Shown here in pieces: positions 59,991-64,000 of a stretch of 64,000 nucleotides of DNA. Made by a program: the position numbers and the translations under genes. The stretch spans positions 1 through 64,000 of the forward strand of contig NW_027478982.1 of the NCBI RefSeq assembly GCF_051014685.1. Reading direction: 5' to 3'. Position 1 is the stretch's first letter. Each line of letters begins with the position of its first letter. A model generated the notes under the pieces. That model was not told the origin of the DNA and did no database searches. It saw only the letters and a program-made list of their open reading frames with translations. The DNA comes from Ptiloglossa arizonensis. Lineage: Eukaryota > Arthropoda > Insecta > Hymenoptera > Colletidae.

Positions 59991-62900
59991 AAATGGTTGA
60001 GAAGGCAAAAAATTTTTCGCAATTCTGCTGCTTCAAAAGCTTAACCAGAATGGCCTAGGGAAAAAATACACATACCGTTGTAATTGGGCGAGTTTCTACT
60101 TTCAGATGCAATAGGAATTTTTGGGTTAGGTCAATCGGTTCGCGACATATGGGAGTTTGAAGCTAAGAAATGGTTGAGAAGAGAACAAATTTTTCGCAAT
60201 TCTGCTGCTCCAAACGCTTAACCGGAATGGCCTAGGGAAAAAATACACATACCGTTGTAATCGGGCGAGTTTCTACTTTCAGATGCAATAGGAATTTTAG
60301 GGTTAGGTCAATCCGTTCGCCAGATATGGGAGTTTGAAACTAAGAATAGGTTGAGAAGACAACAAATATTTCGCACTTCTGCTACTCCAAACGCTTAACC
60401 AGAATGGCCTACGGAAAAAATACACATACCGTTGTAATTGGGCGAATTTCTACTTTCAGATGCAATAGGAAGTTTTGGGTTAGATCAATCCGTTCGCGAC
60501 ATATGGGAGTTTGAAGCTAAGAAATGGTTGAGAAGAGAACAAATTTTTCGCAATTCTGCTGCTCCAAACGCTTAACCGGAATGGCCTAGGGAAATAATAC
60601 ACACTCCGTTGTAATCGGGCGAGTTTCTACATTCAGACGCAACAGAAATTTCTGGATTAGGTCAGTCCGTTCGCGAGATATGGGAGTTTAAAGCCAAGAA
60701 ATGGTTGAGAAGGCAAAAAATTTTTCGCAGTTCTGCTGCTCCAAACGCTTAACCAGAATGGCTTAGGGAAAAAATACACGTACCGTTGTAATCGGGCGAG
60801 TTTCTACTTTCAAATGCAATAGGAATTTTTGGGTTAGGTCAATCCGTTCGCGAGATATGGGAGTTTGAAGCTAAGAATAGGTTGAGAAGGCAACAAATTT
60901 TTCGCAATTCTGCTGCTTCAAACGCTTAACCAGAATGTCCTAGGGAAAAAATACATATACCGTTGTAATCGGGCGAGATTCTACTTTCAGATGCAATAGG
61001 ACTTTTTGGGTTAGGTTAGTCCGTTCGCGAGATATGGGAGTTTGAAGCCAAGAAATGGTTGAGAATACAACAAATTTTTCGCAATTCTGCTGCTCCAAAC
61101 GTTTAACCAGAATGGCCTAGGGAAAAAATATACATACCGTTGTAATCGGGCGAGTTTCTAATTTCAGATGCAACAGGAATTTTTGGGTTAGGTCAATCCG
61201 TTCGCGAGATATGGGAGTTTGAAGCTTAGAAATGGTTGAGAATACAACAAATTTTTCGCACTTCTGCTGCTCCAAACGCTTAACAAGAATGGCCCAGGGA
61301 AAAAATACACATTCCGTTGTAATCGGGCGAGTTCCTACTTTCAGATGCAATAGGAATTTTTGGGTTAGGTCAATCCGTTCGCGAGATATGGGAGTTTGAA
61401 GCTAAGAAATGGTTGAGAAGAGAACAAATTTTTCGCAATTCTGCTGCTTCAAACGCTTAACCAGAATGTCCTAGGGAAAAAATACACAAACCGTTGTAAT
61501 CGGGCGAGTTTCTACTTTCAGATGCAATAGGACTTTTTGGGCCAGGTCAGTCCGTTCGCGAGATATGGGAGTTTGAAGCCAAGAAATGGTTGAGAAGGCA
61601 AAAAATTTTTCGCAATTCTGCTGCTTCAAAAGCTTAACCAGAATGGCCTAGGGAAAAAATACACATACCGTTGTAATTGGGCGAGTTTCTACTTTCAGAT
61701 GCAATAGGAATTTTTGGGTTAGGTCAATCCGTTCGCGACATATGGGAGTTTGAAGCTAAGAAATGGTTGAGAAGAGAACAAATTTTTCGCAATTCTGCTG
61801 CTTCAAACGCTTACCCAGAATGGCCTAGGGAAAAAATACACATACCGTTGTAATCGGGCGAGTTTCTACTTTCAGATGCAATAGGACTTTTTGGGTCAGG
61901 TCAGTCCGTTCGCGAGATATGGGAGTTTGAAGCCAAGAAATGGTTGAGAAGGCAAAAAATTTTTCGCAATTCTGCTGCTTCAAAAGCTTAACCAGAATGG
62001 CCTAGGGAAAAAATACACATACCGTTGTAATCGGGCGAGTTTCTGCTTTCAGATGCAATAGGAATTTTTGTGTTAGGTCAATCCGTTCGCGAGATATGGG
62101 AGTTTGAAGCTAAGAAATGGTTGAGAAGGCAAAAAATTTTTCGCAATTCTGCTGCTCCAAACGCTTAACCAGAATGGCCCAGGGAAAAAATACACGTTCC
62201 GTTGTAATCGGGCGAGTTTCTACTTTCAGATGCAATAGGACTTTTTGGGTCATGTCAGTCCGTTCGCGAGATATGGGAGTTTGAAGCCAAGAAATGGTTG
62301 AGAAGGCAAAAAATTTTTCGCAATTCTGCTGCTTCAAAAGCTTAACCAGAATGGCCTAGGGAAAAAATACACATACCGTTGTAATTGGGCGAGTTTCTAC
62401 TTTCAGATGCAATAGGAATTTTTGGGTTAGGTCAATCGGTTCGCGACATATGGGAGTTTGAAGCTAAGAAATGGTTGAGAAGAGAACAAATTTTTCGCAA
62501 TTCTGCTGCTCCAAACGCTTAACCGGAATGGCCTAGGGAAAAAATACACATACCGTTGTAATCGGGCGAGTTTCTACTTTCAGATGCAATAGGAATTTTT
62601 GGGTTAGGTCAATCCGTTCGCCAGATATGGGAGTTTGAAACTAAGAATAGGTTGAGAAGACAACAAATATTTCGCACTTCTGCTACTCCAAACGCTTAAC
62701 CAGAATGGCCTACGGAAAAAATACACATACCGTTGTAATTGGGCGAATTTCTACTTTCAGATGCAATAGGAAGTTTTGGGTTAGATCAATCCGTTCGCGA
62801 CATATGGGAGTTTGAAGCTAAGAAATGGTTGAGAAGAGAACAAATTTTTCGCAATTCTGCTGCTCCAAACGCTTAACCGGAATGGCCTAGGGAAATAATA

Positions 62901-64000
62901 CACACTCCGTTGTAATCGGGCGAGTTTCTACATTCAGACGCAACAGAAATTTCTGGATTAGGTCAGTCCGTTCGCGAGATATGGGAGTTTAAAGCCAAGA
63001 AATGGTTGAGAAGGCAAAAAATTTTTCGCAGTTCTGCTGCTCCAAACGCTTAACCAGAATGGCTTAGGGAAAAAATACACGTACCGTTGTAATCGGGCGA
63101 GTTTCTACTTTCAAATGCAATAGGAATTTTTGGGTTAGGTCAATCCGTTCGCGAGATATGGGAGTTTGAAGCTAAGAATAGGTTGAGAAGGCAACAAATT
63201 TTTCGCAATTCTGCTGCTTCAAACGCTTAACCAGAATGTCCTAGGGAAAAAATACATATACCGTTGTAATCGGGCGAGATTCTACTTTCAGATGCAATAG
63301 GACTTTTTGGGTTAGGTTAGTCCGTTCGCGAGATATGGGAGTTTGAAGCCAAGAAATGGTTGAGAATACAACAAATTTTTCGCAATTCTGCTGCTCCAAA
63401 CGTTTAACCAGAATGGCCTAGGGAAAAAATATACATACCGTTGTAATCGGGCGAGTTTCTAATTTCAGATGCAACAGGAATTTTTGGGTTAGGTCAATCC
63501 GTTCGCGAGATATGGGAGTTTGAAGCTTAGAAATGGTTGAGAATACAACAAATTTTTCGCACTTCTGCTGCTCCAAACGCTTAACAAGAATGGCCCAGGG
63601 AAAAAATACACATTCCGTTGTAATCGGGCGAGTTCCTACTTTCAGATGCAATAGGAATTTTTGGGTTAGGTCAATCCGTTCGCGAGATATGGGAGTTTGA
63701 AGCTAAGAAATGGTTGAGAAGAGAACAAATTTTTCGCAATTCTGCTGCTTCAAACGCTTAACCAGAATGTCCTAGGGAAAAAATACACAAACCGTTGTAA
63801 TCGGGCGAGTTTCTACTTTCAGATGCAATAGGACTTTTTGGGCCAGGTCAGTCCGTTCGCGAGATATGGGAGTTTGAAGCCAAGAAATGGTTGAGAAGGC
63901 AAAAAATTTTTCGCAATTCTGCTGCTTCAAAAGCTTAACCAGAATGGCCTAGGGAAAAAATACACATACCGTTGTAATTGGGCGAGTTTCTACTTTCAGA
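59990..64000 (+). repeat. 13-monomer higher-order repeat, 2301 bp, about 1.7 copies, cut by the right edge
   Basis: Markers 2301 bp apart: TTCAAAAGCTTAACC (about 60032/62333), AAATATTTCGCAC (60366/62667), AAATTTCTGGATTAGG (60647/62948), GAAGCTTAGAAATGG (near 61221/63522), AACAAGAATGGCCC (near 61283/63584) and GGGCCAGGTCAG (near 61540/63841). One difference between copies is GAATTTTAGGG (60293) against GAATTTTTGGG. The second copy is still matching at base 64000. The monomer content differs from that of the other 13-monomer repeat at 20-25 kb. Confidence 0.9.

Larger units (their letters stand above)
1..64000 (+). repeat. 177-bp satellite DNA array, about 361 head-to-tail monomers
   Basis: The whole window is one tandem repeat. 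Taking the monomer start at the first base (AAGCCAAGAAATGG), the next starts fall at 178 and 355, and every later line shows the same landmarks at 177-bp spacing: AATTTTTCGCAATTCTGCTG, GCTTAACCAGAATGGCC, ACCGTTGTAATCGGGCGAG, TTTTTGGGTTAGGTCAATCC and GTTCGCGAGATATGGGAG. All copies point the same way and no unique DNA interrupts them. Neighbouring monomers differ at a modest number of sites, while distant blocks can be almost identical, which is the pattern left by unequal exchange and conversion. The unit length is close to a nucleosome repeat, as in many centromeric satellites; the centromeric role is inference. I do not recognise the family. The first monomer has 43 G and 30 C out of 177. Confidence 0.99.

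Noticed and set aside
1..64000. CRISPR array
   Set aside because: Although repeats are regular, there is no alternation of short constant repeats and unique spacers. The entire 177-bp unit is repeated.
1..64000. Assignment to a named plant centromere satellite (Arabidopsis 178-bp or cucumber 177-bp families)
   Set aside because: Length agrees, but I do not recognise the sequence as the Arabidopsis repeat and cannot recall the cucumber one well enough to compare. Length alone does not identify a family. A database search with one monomer would settle it.

Overview
The window is one uninterrupted tandem array of a 177-bp satellite monomer, about 361 copies, all in the same orientation. It runs off both ends. 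I found no protein-coding gene, RNA gene, transposon, inversion or unique sequence. A sampled monomer is about 41% G+C. Short open reading frames (up to ~92 codons) occur on both strands, but they are by-products of a repeat period divisible by three. The organism is a eukaryote: the unit is nucleosome-sized and the array has the multi-scale higher-order structure of centromeric or pericentromeric satellite DNA. A plant is plausible because several plant centromere satellites are 165-180 bp, but I do not recognise this monomer and would not exclude an insect or another animal.

Layout, with coordinates traced by eye from shared rare variants. 1-2640: mixed monomers with an 11-monomer echo. 2640-5683: a block copied at 13781-16645. 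5160-10110: the same monomer types but with a burst of single-base indels, probably unpolished assembly consensus. 8510-12805: copied at 16646-20767. 11830-13725: copied at 25631-27526. 20265-25385: a 13-monomer (2300 bp) higher-order repeat, about 2.2 copies. 29062-31225: a 6-monomer (1062 bp) repeat, two copies. 34576-35403: a 3-monomer (530 bp) repeat. 35103-48150: three nested copies of a very large unit (28, 19 and about 27 monomers) that are nearly identical apart from whole-monomer deletions. 50338-51045: a 2-monomer (354 bp) repeat. 52420-54700: a 3-monomer (531 bp) repeat, about 4.3 copies. 55622-58105: a 7-monomer (1239 bp) repeat, two copies. 59990-64000: another 13-monomer (2301 bp) repeat running off the right edge. 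Every rearrangement I traced changes the length by a whole number of monomers, as expected for unequal exchange or conversion in register.

The most interesting signal is inside the monomer. Each carries a segment that usually matches 8 of the 9 essential positions of the mammalian CENP-B box (NTTCGNNNNANNCGGGN). In one monomer lineage, 20 copies between 333 and 51659, it matches all 9. The common form differs from the perfect form by one CpG-to-TpG change. A second segment 65 bp upstream matches 7 of 9, and 8 of 9 in about 16 monomers. Monomers also carry an A6T5 tract with near-perfect dyad symmetry. Together these fit a centromere-type satellite with a possible protein-binding box, but chance cannot be excluded from sequence alone.
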